Positions 47,219 to 57,431 are shown, counted from the first letter of the stretch. The stretch: DNA of 64,000 bases from Actinomycetaceae bacterium (GCA_030527545.1 JAUNAP010000001.1:309641-373640), one strand, 5' to 3'. Numbers and translations are program-made. The notes: a model not told the origin generated them from the sequence alone.

Positions 47219-48109
47219 GTGAATCTCACCTTGAGTATTGGCGCGGGCGATGACCTGACGCTCGACCCTGAGCGTGTGAGGATAGCGACGAGGGTCGAGC
47301 GGATTGGTGATATTCGCGACCGCTTTATTGCCGAGATCGATAGGCTTCCGCGCGATGATACCGGCGGTGTCGATACGTCCTTCATGACGGGGCTTCTTCG
47401 CGATTCTTTGCGCAAGGGCGAGAGACTATGGCTGTTGCCGCTTGATGAGGACGCAGAACAGGCTCTACGCGAGTGGCTGCCCGATGGCTGTCCGCTCATT
47501 ATGCTCGGCCCCCTTCAGGACCGGGCAGGGCATCGAGTTACCCCTAACGGTGTGTCGCCGAGGAGGCTCGTCGAGTGCCTGCTGACGTCCTCGCGACCCG
47601 GCGATGCCGATCAGGCGCGTCACGCTCTGGAGGGGATCGACGGGTTGAAAGTGCCCATGGCGGTCCAGGATCATATGCAGCACCGGGGTATCCCTCACGT
47701 ATCGCGGGGGCGTGTGGCAAGGCTGGCGTCGAACCCGAAGTTTCTCGCTTATATCGTCGTTCTTATCTATTCGGCACTGCGGGTTTTGCCGGTCACTTTC
47801 GTCAAGGAGTTTCACGGTTCTTTGCTCGTGCTGTGGTGCATTGACCTGGGCACGGCAATCCCTTACACGTGGGGCATTCTCGCTGTTGTCACCGCGGGCA
47901 AGTTGCGGGTGCGTCTAGCGGGGCTGGTCACAGCGATTGTCACGTTCGTTGCGCCCTATGTCTACTTTGGTGCTCATGGGCGCGACTACCCACCCACGGT
48001 GATTGCTGTCATTGCGTTCTTGATCGCTTCGACGTTTGTCCTCGAGGTGGCCAAGTACGGGATGGACAGGTGGGTCGCCCGGTCGCTGCGTAGGCGCGCA
48101 CTGCGCTAG
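47219..48109 (+). CDS. Unrecognised membrane protein
   Basis: 296 residues that I cannot assign to a family. The first 170 residues are soluble, acidic at the start, with no signal peptide and a basic end (VSRGRVARLASNPK). About four membrane segments follow (roughly 178-195, 202-225, 230-250 and 262-282) and then a basic tail (RSLRRRALR). So the N-terminal domain probably sits in the cytoplasm. Monocistronic with a leaderless-type promoter; its end overlaps the convergent Pcs-like gene by 4 bases. Confidence 0.7.
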   Translation: MNLTLSIGAGDDLTLDPERVRIATRVERIGDIRDRFIAEIDRLPRDDTGGVDTSFMTGLLRDSLRKGERLWLLPLDEDAEQALREWLPDGCPLIMLGPLQDRAGHRVTPNGVSPRRLVECLLTSSRPGDADQARHALEGIDGLKVPMAVQDHMQHRGIPHVSRGRVARLASNPKFLAYIVVLIYSALRVLPVTFVKEFHGSLLVLWCIDLGTAIPYTWGILAVVTAGKLRVRLAGLVTAIVTFVAPYVYFGAHGRDYPPTVIAVIAFLIASTFVLEVAKYGMDRWVARSLRRRALR

Positions 48110-48843
48110 CGTCGAGCGGGTCCCTTGATCGTGCGGGCGGCGGAGACCCCGAGGATCCATAGCCCGGATACGAGCCATGGCATCCAGATGAGGAAGGGCG
48201 CCGACGGGTAGGTGACGATCCAGGCGGCCGTGGTGACGACCCACACGATTGCGGCGGCGGCGTTGGCACGGCGCAAGTGCTTGACCCGGAAGGGGTGGAC
48301 CCACTTCCACGGGACGACGGCAAGGATGGAGAAGGCGACGATAACGGCCCAGTTGAGTAGGCCCGGAAGGCCGAGGAACCACAAGATGATCGCGATGATG
48401 TTCCAGGCTGCGGGGAATCCAACGAAGTACCAGTCGCTTGATTTCATATTCGTGTTCGCGTAGCAGAACATCGACGAGACCATCGCGCATACGGCTGCGA
48501 CGATGGGGAGGGGTTGCGGACCGAGTTCGAGCGCTTGAGCCATAAAGATCGAGGGAACGAACGTCCACGTCATGTAGTCGACGACGTTGTCCATCATGAC
48601 GCCGGAAAACCAGGGCACGACCTTGGTGACCTGGGCTTTTCGGGCGAGGGGGCCGTCGAGCGCGTCGGTGATGAGGGCGACGCCGAGCCACAGCCACATG
48701 AGTTTGTAATCCCCGGCGTGTAGGGAACGCGCCGCGAGAAGGACCCACAATAGCCCCGACAGCGTGAGGGCGTGCACCGCCCACGCTCGCACATAGGCAC
48801 CCAAGGGATAGGGGCGCGATGGTGTCAGGCTGGCCTCGCTCAC
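48106..48843 (-). CDS. CDP-alcohol phosphatidyltransferase, phosphatidylcholine-synthase-like
   Basis: 245 residues from GTG 48843, 5 bases after GAGGAGG. About eight membrane segments. The CDP-alcohol transferase motif is present as DGPLAR, 12 residues, then GVMMDNVVD. The 12-residue spacing (instead of 8) is typical of bacterial phosphatidylcholine synthase (Pcs), as are the following DYMTWTFVP and VGFPAAWNI. Pcs condenses CDP-diacylglycerol with choline. The family match is convincing; the actual alcohol used in this organism is not shown. Confidence 0.75.
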   Translation of the reverse strand: MSEASLTPSRPYPLGAYVRAWAVHALTLSGLLWVLLAARSLHAGDYKLMWLWLGVALITDALDGPLARKAQVTKVVPWFSGVMMDNVVDYMTWTFVPSIFMAQALELGPQPLPIVAAVCAMVSSMFCYANTNMKSSDWYFVGFPAAWNIIAIILWFLGLPGLLNWAVIVAFSILAVVPWKWVHPFRVKHLRRANAAAAIVWVVTTAAWIVTYPSAPFLIWMPWLVSGLWILGVSAARTIKGPARR

Positions 48844-48974
48844 GTATCCTCCTCGCGACTGTGTCAATCTTTGCTGATTCTTTCACGTCTCGGTCGGGAT
48901 TCGTCGAGCTACACGGCTGTGAGAGCGGGTAGGGAGGTGATTGGCGATACACTCGAGGAAACGGGAGGGTGTGC

Positions 48975-50078
48975 ATGCGCATTGTCATGGTCTCGGACTG
49001 TTATCCGCCGCACATGGGTGGGATCGAGTCTCAAGTCGAGGGTTTGGCGTCGAGGTTGGCGAGCAGAGGACATCGCGTCGAGGTTCTTACTGCCTCGCCT
49101 GGGCCCGTTGTCGACGAGGCCAGGGGTGAGGGCAGGCTGCTTGTTCATCGTCACGCTCTACCGCTGCCCGGCTTTCTCCCGGCGACTCCGGTGCTCGGTT
49201 CAGAGGCGAAGCGCGTCATTGATCGCAGCGACGTCGTCCACGTGCACGCGGGTGTTGTTTCGCCGTTTGCATGGGCAGGTATGCGCGCTGCGGGTTCCGC
49301 CCGCAAGCCTGTCGTCGTGACTTTTCACTGCATGCTGAAGGGATGGGGTCCGGCGCTTCGTGCCCTCAGGCCCTATCGGGGCGACTTCGTTGCCACAGCC
49401 GTATCGTCGCGTCTGGCGGAGGAAGTGAAAAGCCATCTGGGTATCTCACAGGTCGGTGTCGTGACGAACGGGGTGGAGCTCAGTAGGTGGCGCCACATTG
49501 CTGCGTGCCGTCCTCGTCCTGCTCGCCCGTCTCATCCGCTTCAGCTTGTTTCGGCAATGCGGCTTATGCCGCGGAAACGTCCCGTGGCGCTGGTGAGAAT
49601 CATGAGTCGGGTGCGTAAGCAGCTGGGGGCCGAGCGGTGTCCGCGGCTGACAATCTATGGGGAGGGTGCGGCGCTGCCGGCTCTCAAAGCGGCTGTGCGC
49701 GCCCATCGAGTCTCGGATGTCATCACGTGCCCTGGTCGGCTCGACGAAGCGGGGCTGCGGCTGGCCTATCTGCGTGCCGATGGATTCGTCATGGCTTCGA
49801 CACTGGAGTCTTTCGGTATCGCTGCGCTGGAGGCGCGTGCTTCCGGTTTGCCGGTGCTTGCGCGCGCGGGAACGGGGCTCAGCGAGTTCATCACGAGCGG
49901 GCGTGACGGTTTCTTGGCCGAGGATGACGATCGCTTGGTCGACGAAATCCTCAGGTGCGCGAAGGATCCGCAACACATGAGCCGCTACTTGGAGGAGGCT
50001 CAGGTTTCTCCGGCGGTATCGTGGGCGAGCAGCATCGCTGCGTGCGAGGAGTCTTACCGGCGGGCCGGCGCGGACTAG
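48975..50078 (+). CDS. GT4-family glycosyltransferase
   Basis: 367 residues from ATG 48975 (RBS GGGAGGG; a GTG at 48969 is also in frame). GT-B fold: N-terminal MVSDCYPPHMGGIESQVEGLA, and a C-terminal nucleotide-sugar site with EARASGLPVLARAGTGLSE where the first Glu is the family's conserved residue. Closest in style to PimB/MshA-like actinobacterial transferases; donor and acceptor unknown. The end overlaps the convergent IclR gene by 4 bases. Confidence 0.85.
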   Translation: MRIVMVSDCYPPHMGGIESQVEGLASRLASRGHRVEVLTASPGPVVDEARGEGRLLVHRHALPLPGFLPATPVLGSEAKRVIDRSDVVHVHAGVVSPFAWAGMRAAGSARKPVVVTFHCMLKGWGPALRALRPYRGDFVATAVSSRLAEEVKSHLGISQVGVVTNGVELSRWRHIAACRPRPARPSHPLQLVSAMRLMPRKRPVALVRIMSRVRKQLGAERCPRLTIYGEGAALPALKAAVRAHRVSDVITCPGRLDEAGLRLAYLRADGFVMASTLESFGIAALEARASGLPVLARAGTGLSEFITSGRDGFLAEDDDRLVDEILRCAKDPQHMSRYLEEAQVSPAVSWASSIAACEESYRRAGAD

Positions 50079-50827
50079 TCGTCGTTCGCTTGGCGCGACA
50101 TCTCCTCGATGCGGCGCATGAAATCGGTGAGTCGGTTGCCGGCAGCGACGAGGGAGGGGCCGTAGACGCGTCCCGGCTGGCGTCCCATTCGTTCGATCGG
50201 GCCAGACACCGATACGGCCGCGACAACGTTGCCGTGCGATCCACGCACGGGTGCAGAAACGGAGGCAACGCCGACCTCGCGTTCGGCGACGGATTGTGCC
50301 CATCCGCGGCGGCGTACCTGCGCCAGCTGAGTGGCGTTGAATGACGCCCCCTGTAAGCCCAGGTGCATTCGGTCTGGCTCTTCCCACGCGAGCAGCACTT
50401 GCGCGGCGGATCCGGCTTTCATGGACAAGACCGCCCCCGTGGGTATGGAGTCGCGTAGCCCCATTTCGGGTTCGGCTGATGCCACGCACACGCGATTGGC
50501 TCCCTGGCGGCGATACATTTGCGCCGATTCTTTCGTGTGGTCGCGAAGAGCACGCAAGACGGGCATCGCCGCAGCGAGGAGGCGGTCGCCCCCGGTGCAC
50601 GAGGCCAGCTCAACGAGGCGCTGACCGAGCACGAAGTGCCCTTGGAGGTCGCGCGTGACGAGACGATGGTATTCGAGGGCTACTGCAAGGCGATGCGCCG
50701 TGGGGCGGGCAAGGCCGGTCATGTGGACAAGCTGCGCGAGCGTCGCTGGCCCGTTCTCGAGGGCCGACAGGACGAGGGCCGCCTTGTCTAAAACCCCCAC
50801 TCCGGATCCGTCATTGTGGGTGTCCAT
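50075..50827 (-). CDS. IclR-family regulator, LtbR-like
   Basis: 250 residues. Winged helix-turn-helix at the N-terminus ([20 protein letters not shown]) and an IclR effector domain behind it. Divergent from leuC exactly as LtbR, the repressor of leucine (and tryptophan) genes in Corynebacterium, so control of leuCD by a leucine-pathway signal is likely by position and family. Confidence 0.88.
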   Translation of the reverse strand: MDTHNDGSGVGVLDKAALVLSALENGPATLAQLVHMTGLARPTAHRLAVALEYHRLVTRDLQGHFVLGQRLVELASCTGGDRLLAAAMPVLRALRDHTKESAQMYRRQGANRVCVASAEPEMGLRDSIPTGAVLSMKAGSAAQVLLAWEEPDRMHLGLQGASFNATQLAQVRRRGWAQSVAEREVGVASVSAPVRGSHGNVVAAVSVSGPIERMGRQPGRVYGPSLVAAGNRLTDFMRRIEEMSRQANDD

Positions 50828-50832
50828 ACAGT

Positions 50833-50868
50833 GATACTCGCATTAGATTCGCCGGCGTTGCAAGTATC
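50833..50868. promoter_or_regulatory. Candidate operator between IclR gene and leuC
   Basis: GATACT (50833-50838) and AGTATC (50863-50868) form an inverted repeat, 30 bases centre to centre, in the 81-base gap between the divergent starts. Confidence 0.45.
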
Positions 50869-50908
50869 GTGGCCGCACACTGACCGGTTCCGACGAGGAA
50901 GAAGGACC

Positions 50909-52321
50909 ATGGGATCGACACTTGCTGAGAAGGTGTGGGCCGATCACGTCGTTCGTGCTGGGCGTGACGGCGAGCCTGACCTTCTGTTTATCGACCTTCA
51001 TTTGTGCCACGAGGTGACCTCTCCGCAGGCCTTCGAGGGCCTACGGATGGCAGGTCGGCCGGTGCGGCGCCCGGATTTGACGATTGCGACGGAGGATCAC
51101 AACACTCCAACGTGCGATATCTATTCGCCAATTGCCGATCCGGTTTCGGCCGAACAGCTGTCGACGCTACGCCGTAACGCCGAGGAATTTGGGATCCGCC
51201 TGCATTCCCTGGGCGATGCCGATCAGGGGATCGTTCACGTGGTCGGGCCGCAGCTTGGCCTCACACAACCGGGGATGACGATTGTGTGTGGGGATTCCCA
51301 TACGGCGACTCATGGGGCTTTTGGGGCGCTCGCGTTTGGGATCGGGACGTCTCAGGTCGAACACGTTTTGGCTACTCAGACGCTGCCTATGGCGCCGTTT
51401 AAGACGATGGCGGTGACCATTGAGGGTGACCTGCCGGCGGGGGCAGGCGCAAAGGACATTATTCTTGCCGTCATCGCCAAGATCGGCACGGGTGGGGGTA
51501 CGGGCTACGTCATCGAGTACCGCGGCCAGGCGATCCGCGACTTGTCGATGGAAGGCCGGATGACGGTGTGCAACATGTCGATCGAGGCGGGCGCGCGAGC
51601 AGGGATGATCGCTCCCGATGAGACGACGTTTGCCTACGTGAAGTCCCGTCCCCACGCGCCCCAGGGCGAGGATTGGGACGCGGCGGTCGCCTACTGGAAG
51701 ACGTTGTATACGGATGACGACGCCGTGTTTGATAAGGAGGTCGTCATCGACGCCGGCGAGATCGAACCGTTCGTCACGTGGGGGACGAATCCGGGGCAGG
51801 GAGTCGTCTTGTCTGGCGAGGTCCCCGATCCGGACTCGCTGCCCAACGAGACCGAGCGTGCGGCCGCGAGACGCGCCTTGGAGTACATGGATCTGACCCC
51901 CGGTACGCGCATGCGTGACATCGCGGTGGATGCTGTCTTTATCGGTTCATGTACGAACGGGCGCCTGGAGGATCTGCGGGAGGCTGCGGCGATCGTTGAA
52001 GGAAAACGCAAGGCTGAGGGCGTGCGGGTGCTCGTCGTTCCAGGCTCAGCGCGGGTGCGTTTGGAAGCGGAGGCCGAGGGGCTGGACCGCGTTTTCACAG
52101 ATTTTGGTGCGGAGTGGCGCAACGCGGGTTGTTCGATGTGTCTAGGGATGAACCCGGACCAATTGGAGCCGGGGATGCGGGCGGCTTCGACGTCGAACCG
52201 TAATTTTGAGGGGCGACAGGGCAAGGGGTCGCGTACGCATCTTGTCTCGCCGGCGGTGGCCGCGGCAACGGCGATCGCGGGGACTTTGAGTACGCCTGCT
52301 GACATTAGGAAGAAGGACTAG
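50909..52321 (+). CDS. leuC: 3-isopropylmalate dehydratase large subunit
   Basis: 470 residues from ATG 50909 (RBS GAAGGA). Isomerises 2- to 3-isopropylmalate with LeuD. Aconitase-family 4Fe-4S ligands are in [13 protein letters not shown] and [22 protein letters not shown] and NRNFEGRQG are substrate-site motifs. leuD follows 4 bases after the stop. Confidence 0.96.
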   Translation: MGSTLAEKVWADHVVRAGRDGEPDLLFIDLHLCHEVTSPQAFEGLRMAGRPVRRPDLTIATEDHNTPTCDIYSPIADPVSAEQLSTLRRNAEEFGIRLHSLGDADQGIVHVVGPQLGLTQPGMTIVCGDSHTATHGAFGALAFGIGTSQVEHVLATQTLPMAPFKTMAVTIEGDLPAGAGAKDIILAVIAKIGTGGGTGYVIEYRGQAIRDLSMEGRMTVCNMSIEAGARAGMIAPDETTFAYVKSRPHAPQGEDWDAAVAYWKTLYTDDDAVFDKEVVIDAGEIEPFVTWGTNPGQGVVLSGEVPDPDSLPNETERAAARRALEYMDLTPGTRMRDIAVDAVFIGSCTNGRLEDLREAAAIVEGKRKAEGVRVLVVPGSARVRLEAEAEGLDRVFTDFGAEWRNAGCSMCLGMNPDQLEPGMRAASTSNRNFEGRQGKGSRTHLVSPAVAAATAIAGTLSTPADIRKKD

Positions 52322-52325
52322 GCCC

Positions 52326-52991
52326 ATGGAGAAGTTTGTGCGTCATACGGGCGTGGGAGCGCCCTTGCGTCGTTCCAACGTCGATACCGACCAGATCATT
52401 CCTGCGGTCTACCTCAAGCGGGTGGCGCGCACGGGGTTCGACGATGGGCTTTTCGCCTCGTGGCGTAAGGAATCGGATTTTGTTCTCAATCAGCCCGAGT
52501 ACACGTCGGCATCGGTGCTGGTCGCGGGCCCTGATTTTGGGACGGGTTCGTCGCGGGAGCACGCGGTGTGGGCGCTGCAAGACTACGGCTTCAAGGCGGT
52601 GCTCAGCCCAAAGTTCGCCGATATTTTCCGGGGTAACGCCTCGAAGGCCGGTCTTGTTGCCGGTGTGGTAGCTGCCGAAGACATCGAGGTGTTGTGGAAG
52701 CTGTTGGAGACGAATCCGGGATGTGACGTTACCGTCGACCTTGTTGAGCGTAGTGTCTCGTGCGAGTCCTTCACGTGCCCGTTCGAGATCGATGATTACA
52801 CGCGGTGGCGTCTCCTGGAGGGCCTTGACGATATTGCTTTGACACTGCGCCACCTGGACGATATCGAGGCGTTTGAGGCGTCGCGGCCCGCCTTCAAGCC
52901 GCGCACCTTGCCGGCTAAGCACCTGCCGAAGGTCGAGGTTGTCTCGGCCTCAAGCGTGGACTTGGGGATCCCCACGCTGCGGGTGGGCTAA
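52326..52991 (+). CDS. leuD: 3-isopropylmalate dehydratase small subunit
   Basis: 221 residues. The swivel domain of the aconitase-type enzyme: [33 protein letters not shown] and [14 protein letters not shown]. Operon with leuC. Confidence 0.95.
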   Translation: MEKFVRHTGVGAPLRRSNVDTDQIIPAVYLKRVARTGFDDGLFASWRKESDFVLNQPEYTSASVLVAGPDFGTGSSREHAVWALQDYGFKAVLSPKFADIFRGNASKAGLVAGVVAAEDIEVLWKLLETNPGCDVTVDLVERSVSCESFTCPFEIDDYTRWRLLEGLDDIALTLRHLDDIEAFEASRPAFKPRTLPAKHLPKVEVVSASSVDLGIPTLRVG

Positions 52992-53090
52992 CGCAGCGGC
53001 GACACGTCGGGCGTGCCACCGTTCAAAAGGTGGCGCGCCGGCCTCGCGTGGGTACAGTAGGGGAGGACTGGCCTGCGAAAGGGGAAGGGA

Positions 53091-54422
53091 ATGGACTCAG
53101 TCGTCAGGGTCAACGGCGGCAAGGCGTTGTCGGGGCGCATCCACGTGCGCGGTGCGAAGAACTTCGTGCCCAAGGCGATGGTCGCCGCGTTGCTATCGGA
53201 TAAGCCGTCCGAGCTGCGCAACGTTCCGCAGATCTCTGACGTCGATATTGTCTCGGGCCTGTTGCGACTCCACGGAGTGGAGGTGGCTTACGACGTCGAT
53301 CGCGGAATCTTGACGATCGATCCGACGCTGGTCACTTCGGCGCAGGTGGAAGCGGTAGGTGAACATGCGGGTTCCTCGCGTATCCCCATTCTCTTTTGCG
53401 GACCGCTGCTCCACCGCCTCGGGCAGGCCCACATTCCGGATCTTGGCGGGTGTGAGATTGGGGGGCGCCCCATCGACTTCCATCTGCGTATCCTCGAGGA
53501 GTTCGGTGCCTGCATCGAGAAGCAGGAGGGCGGGGGCATTCACATTTCCGCGCCCAAGGGCTTGGAGGGTACGACGATCCGCTTGCCGTATCCGTCGGTA
53601 GGCGCGACCGAGCAGACGCTTTTGGCTGCGGTTCAGGCGCGCGGGAAGACCGAGTTGAGGGGCGCGGCGATCGAACCGGAGATCCTTGACCTCATCAACG
53701 TGTTGCAAAAGATGGGCGCGATCATTTCGGTCGATATTGATAGGACGATCCGCATCGAGGGCGTCGATCATCTCGATGGTTATGTCCATCGTGCCCTGCC
53801 TGACAGGATCGAGGCGGCCTCGTGGGCGTCTGCAGCGTTGGCCACGCGCGGCGACATCTTTGTTGAGGGTGCCGTTCAACCTGACATGACGACTTTTTTG
53901 AACGTGTTCCGTAAGGTTGGCGGCGCCTTCGAGGTGCATCACGACGGCATCCGTTTCTATCACCCGGGTGGGCAGCTGCACTCCATCGCATTGGAGACGA
54001 ATGTCCATCCGGGATTCATGACGGACTGGCAGCAGCCGCTTGTGGTGGCCTTGACTCAGGCGCAGGGCATTTCGATCGTCCACGAGACGGTGTATGAGAA
54101 TCGGTTCGGTTTTACGAAGGCGCTCAATCAGATGGGTGCCCAGATCCAGCTTTACCGCGAGTGCCTGGGCGGCTTGGAGTGCCGGTTTGGTCAGCGCAAT
54201 TTCTTCCATTCGGCGGTCATTTTGGGACCGACTCCTCTTCGGGGTGCTGACATCGCGATCCCGGATCTGCGGGGTGGATTCTCCCATCTCATCGCCGCTC
54301 TGGCTGCTAGTGGGACTTCGCACGTGAGCGGGATCGGCATGATCTCGCGCGGTTACGAGAACTTTATTGGCAAGCTTCGCGCTCTTGGCGCAGATATCGA
54401 CCTCATTGACCGATCGGAGTAA
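53091..54422 (+). CDS. murA: UDP-N-acetylglucosamine 1-carboxyvinyltransferase
   Basis: 443 residues. First committed step of peptidoglycan synthesis, adding enolpyruvate to UDP-GlcNAc. GAKN (Lys23, Asn24) and the catalytic Cys121 in GGCEIGGRPID are present, so the enzyme would be fosfomycin-sensitive in type. Inside the second domain, VYENRFGFTKALNQMGA is conserved. RBS AAGGGGAAGGG. The order murA-plsC-gpsA-ddl is an envelope gene cluster common in actinobacteria. Confidence 0.9.
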   Translation: MDSVVRVNGGKALSGRIHVRGAKNFVPKAMVAALLSDKPSELRNVPQISDVDIVSGLLRLHGVEVAYDVDRGILTIDPTLVTSAQVEAVGEHAGSSRIPILFCGPLLHRLGQAHIPDLGGCEIGGRPIDFHLRILEEFGACIEKQEGGGIHISAPKGLEGTTIRLPYPSVGATEQTLLAAVQARGKTELRGAAIEPEILDLINVLQKMGAIISVDIDRTIRIEGVDHLDGYVHRALPDRIEAASWASAALATRGDIFVEGAVQPDMTTFLNVFRKVGGAFEVHHDGIRFYHPGGQLHSIALETNVHPGFMTDWQQPLVVALTQAQGISIVHETVYENRFGFTKALNQMGAQIQLYRECLGGLECRFGQRNFFHSAVILGPTPLRGADIAIPDLRGGFSHLIAALAASGTSHVSGIGMISRGYENFIGKLRALGADIDLIDRSE

Positions 54423-54425
54423 CCG

Positions 54426-55223
54426 ATGCCTCGCTCTTTTTCGTTGCCCTACCGTCTTGCCGTTGCTCTGGCACGTATCCCCGTGGGCATGATCACGCGT
54501 CCTCATTGGTCCGGGGAGGAGAATCTCCCGACGACCGGCGGTTTCATTGCGGCGGCGAATCATATTTCTGAGTTCGATTCGATGACGTTCATGCATTTCC
54601 TCGTCGACAACGGCGTGCCGGTGCGGGTCATGGCGAAGAAGGAGCTGTTTGATGTCCCGGGCCTGGGCTGGCTCATGCGTTCGGCTGGGCAGGTGCCCGT
54701 CGATCGGTCCGTCGGTAAGGGCGGGGACGCGCTCGAGCCGGCAGCGAAAGCACTGGAGGCGGGGGAGTGTTTGGGGATTTACCCGGAGGGAACGCTCACG
54801 CGCGACCCCGATTCGTGGCCGATGCGTGGCAAGACGGGCGCCGCGCGGTTGGCGTTGCGCACGCGGGTCCCAGTCATTCCGGTAGCCCAGTGGGGTGCCC
54901 AGGACGTCTTGGGCCGCTACTGTCGCAGACCGCATCTGTTGGGGCGCAAGGACGTGTGGGTGCGCGCGGGCGAGCCGGTGGATCTGTCGGACCTCTACGA
55001 GCGCGCTGATGACCCTGCGGCATGGCGCGAGGCTACGGATCGGATCATGAGCGAGATCATTTCGATGGTGGAACAGCTCAGGGGCTTTGATATGCCTTAC
55101 GAGCCGATCGGCTTGGATTCGCCGCAGGCGTTATCGAAGTCCGAGGCACGAGAATTTGAGATGACGCGTCGCGCGCTCGACGGGGCGCCGTCGAAGCGTC
55201 GCCCGAGCCGCTACAGGGCCTAG
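54426..55223 (+). CDS. plsC: 1-acyl-sn-glycerol-3-phosphate acyltransferase
   Basis: 265 residues, 3 bases after murA. Acylates lysophosphatidate to phosphatidate. Motif I is NHISEFD (HX4D) and motif III is GIYPEGT. The basic C-terminus (KRRPSRYR) lies after the catalytic domain. Cotranscribed with gpsA, which supplies glycerol 3-phosphate. Confidence 0.92.
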   Translation: MPRSFSLPYRLAVALARIPVGMITRPHWSGEENLPTTGGFIAAANHISEFDSMTFMHFLVDNGVPVRVMAKKELFDVPGLGWLMRSAGQVPVDRSVGKGGDALEPAAKALEAGECLGIYPEGTLTRDPDSWPMRGKTGAARLALRTRVPVIPVAQWGAQDVLGRYCRRPHLLGRKDVWVRAGEPVDLSDLYERADDPAAWREATDRIMSEIISMVEQLRGFDMPYEPIGLDSPQALSKSEAREFEMTRRALDGAPSKRRPSRYRA

Positions 55224-55230
55224 GGGCGTC

Positions 55231-56241
55231 ATGGCTCGCGTGGCGGTTGTTGGCGGTGGTGCCTGGGGCAGCGTGTTTGCCGTAGTGGCGCGTGACGCCG
55301 GCAACGACGTGACGGTGTGGGTGCGCCGAGACGAGCAGGCGCGTGAGATCAACGCGGGGGCGAACGAGCGTTACTGTCCCGGCCTTGACATGTCGGCGGT
55401 AACGGCGACGACGTCCCTGCCTCAGGCGCTTGCTCATGCAGCGATTGTTGTCGTGGCTGTCCCGTCGAATGCGGTGCGTGAGACGATGAACGAGGCGGCT
55501 GGGCACGTGCGTGCGGACGCGACGATCGTGTCTCTCGTCAAAGGCGTGGAGGCTTCTACGCTCATGCTCATGACCGACGTGATCGCTGAGGCCACGAACG
55601 TCGATCCCGGCAGGGTCGTCGCGTGTTCGGGACCGAATCTGTCTGCCGAGATCGCCAGGCGTAAGCCAACTGGGACGCTGGTGGCAGGCAAGGACGCCGA
55701 ACGTGCCGCGTGGGTTGCCGCGAGGATCCACACCGGCTATTTCCGGCCTTACGTCGCCACGGATGTCGTTGGTGTCGAGGTCGGAGGGGTTGTCAAGAAC
55801 ATCGTTGCCATGGCGGTGGGGGCGAGTGCGGGCATGGACCTGGGTGTCAACGCGCGCGCCTACATCATCAACCGGGGGTTGATGGAGATGGCTCGCCTGG
55901 GGATCGCTTTGGGGGCGAATGCCGAGACATTCCTGGGGCTTGCGGGCTTGGGCGATCTTGTGGCGACGTCTTCATCGCCGTTGTCGAGGAACTATTCGTT
56001 TGGCTATCGCCTCGGTCAGGGGATGAGCGTCACCGAGGCGCTTGCCGCGTCGGCGGGTACGGTCGAGGGCGCACGCTCGTGTCCTCACGTGTTGGCGCTG
56101 GCTGCGCGGCATGGGGTTGCCATGCCGATCAGCGAGGCGGCACAGGCGGTAATCGATGGGCGAATGGGTATCGAGGAAGCCGCATTGGGAGTCTTTCGTG
56201 CCCCGCGGGTGACCGATGGAGTCGAGGCCCGCATGGTGTGA
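55231..56241 (+). CDS. gpsA: NAD(P)-dependent glycerol-3-phosphate dehydrogenase
   Basis: 336 residues. GGGAWGSVFAVVARDAG nucleotide motif, PSNAVRETM, SGPNLSAEIARRKPT and the catalytic Lys in GGVVKNIVAMAVG; NYSFGYRLGQG near the C-terminus. Makes glycerol 3-phosphate for phospholipids. Confidence 0.95.
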   Translation: MARVAVVGGGAWGSVFAVVARDAGNDVTVWVRRDEQAREINAGANERYCPGLDMSAVTATTSLPQALAHAAIVVVAVPSNAVRETMNEAAGHVRADATIVSLVKGVEASTLMLMTDVIAEATNVDPGRVVACSGPNLSAEIARRKPTGTLVAGKDAERAAWVAARIHTGYFRPYVATDVVGVEVGGVVKNIVAMAVGASAGMDLGVNARAYIINRGLMEMARLGIALGANAETFLGLAGLGDLVATSSSPLSRNYSFGYRLGQGMSVTEALAASAGTVEGARSCPHVLALAARHGVAMPISEAAQAVIDGRMGIEEAALGVFRAPRVTDGVEARMV

Positions 56242-56280
56242 CCCCGGTTCTCGCCTGGGTGGCCGCTACACTGGGAGGCA

Positions 56281-57405
56281 ATGAGCGAGATGAAGCAAGC
56301 TAGTAAGACCAGGGTCTTGGTCCTGTTCGGGGGCCGTTCGGGTGAGCACGGAATTTCGTGCGCCACGGCCGCGAGCGTGTTGGAGGCGATCGACCGGGAT
56401 CGTTTCGAACCGGTGCCGGTGGGGATTGCTCCTGACGGCACATGGGTGCGTGTGCCCGATGATCCCGATTTGTATCGTCTGAGCGACGGCGGCGCCGGCC
56501 AGATCGCGTCGGTTCCCGAGCGTGTTGGCCTTCTGCCGGCTTTGTCGAAACTGGTCGAGATCAATGGGGAGACGACCTCGATCACGGATTTGGGGCAGAT
56601 CGACGTTGTTTTCCCTCTCCTACACGGCCCCTATGGTGAGGACGGCACGATCCAGGGGCTCGCGGAGTTCGTGGGTATCCCCTACGTGGGGTGCGGCGTG
56701 TTGGCCTCGGCGGCTGCGATGGACAAGCACGTGACGAAGGCGCTGTTGAGCGCGCAGGGTATTCCGGCGGGACGCTGGTCGCTCGTCACGGATCGGATGT
56801 GGCGTATGAGCCGCGATGAGGTGCTCGATAAGCCCGGGGCTTTGGGCTTGCCCGTGTTCGTCAAGCCGTGTCGCGCCGGCTCGTCGCTGGGGATCACGAG
56901 GGTCACTGAGGCGACCGATTTGGCGGGCGCCATCGAGGAGGCGCGTCGTTTCGATCCTCGTGTCATTGTTGAGGCTCAGCTGCGCGGGCTCGAGGTTGAG
57001 TGCGCCGTGCTGGGCGGGCGTGAGGGGGCTGCGCCGCGCGTGAGCGTGCCCGGCCTCATCGATGTTGCCGATTCCGTGGAGTTTTACGATTTCGAGACGA
57101 AGTACATCGACCACGATGCCGTGAAGCTGACGATCCCTGCCCCGCTTGGGGAGGCGTTGACAGCTCGGGTACGTTCCCTTGCCCAGGTGACGTTTGATGC
57201 CTTGGAGTGCGAGGGATTGGCTCGGGTGGATTTCTTTGTCGACACAGATTCGGGCGAGGTCGTCGTCAACGAGGTCAACACGATGCCGGGCTTCACGCCC
57301 TATTCGATGTATCCGGCCTTGTGGGCTCACGAGGGGCTCGATTACACGAGTCTCGTCAGCGAGCTCATTGACTTGGCTCTCACTCGACCTATTGGCCTCC
57401 GTTAA
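56281..57405 (+). CDS. ddl: D-alanine--D-alanine ligase
   Basis: 374 residues. ATP-grasp ligase of peptidoglycan precursors. LFGGRSGEHGIS (variant of EHEVS), FPLLHGPYGEDGTIQGL, VFVKPCRAGSSLGI and VNEVNTMPGFTPYSMYP. TACACT lies 8 bases before the ATG and GGGAGGC in between, so both leaderless and SD-led initiation are possible. Confidence 0.94.
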   Translation: MSEMKQASKTRVLVLFGGRSGEHGISCATAASVLEAIDRDRFEPVPVGIAPDGTWVRVPDDPDLYRLSDGGAGQIASVPERVGLLPALSKLVEINGETTSITDLGQIDVVFPLLHGPYGEDGTIQGLAEFVGIPYVGCGVLASAAAMDKHVTKALLSAQGIPAGRWSLVTDRMWRMSRDEVLDKPGALGLPVFVKPCRAGSSLGITRVTEATDLAGAIEEARRFDPRVIVEAQLRGLEVECAVLGGREGAAPRVSVPGLIDVADSVEFYDFETKYIDHDAVKLTIPAPLGEALTARVRSLAQVTFDALECEGLARVDFFVDTDSGEVVVNEVNTMPGFTPYSMYPALWAHEGLDYTSLVSELIDLALTRPIGLR

Positions 57406-57419
57406 CGACTCAACTCGCC

Positions 57420-57425
57420 TAGGGT
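57420..57425 (+). promoter_or_regulatory. -10 hexamer of a probable leaderless promoter (ATP-grasp gene)
   Basis: TAGGGT, then GGAATC, then ATG 57432. Confidence 0.6.
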
Positions 57426-57431
57426 GGAATC

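Noticed and set aside
53193..54935. 580-codon open frame antisense to murA and plsC
   Set aside because: Arg/His/Asp-rich low-complexity translation typical of antisense shadows.
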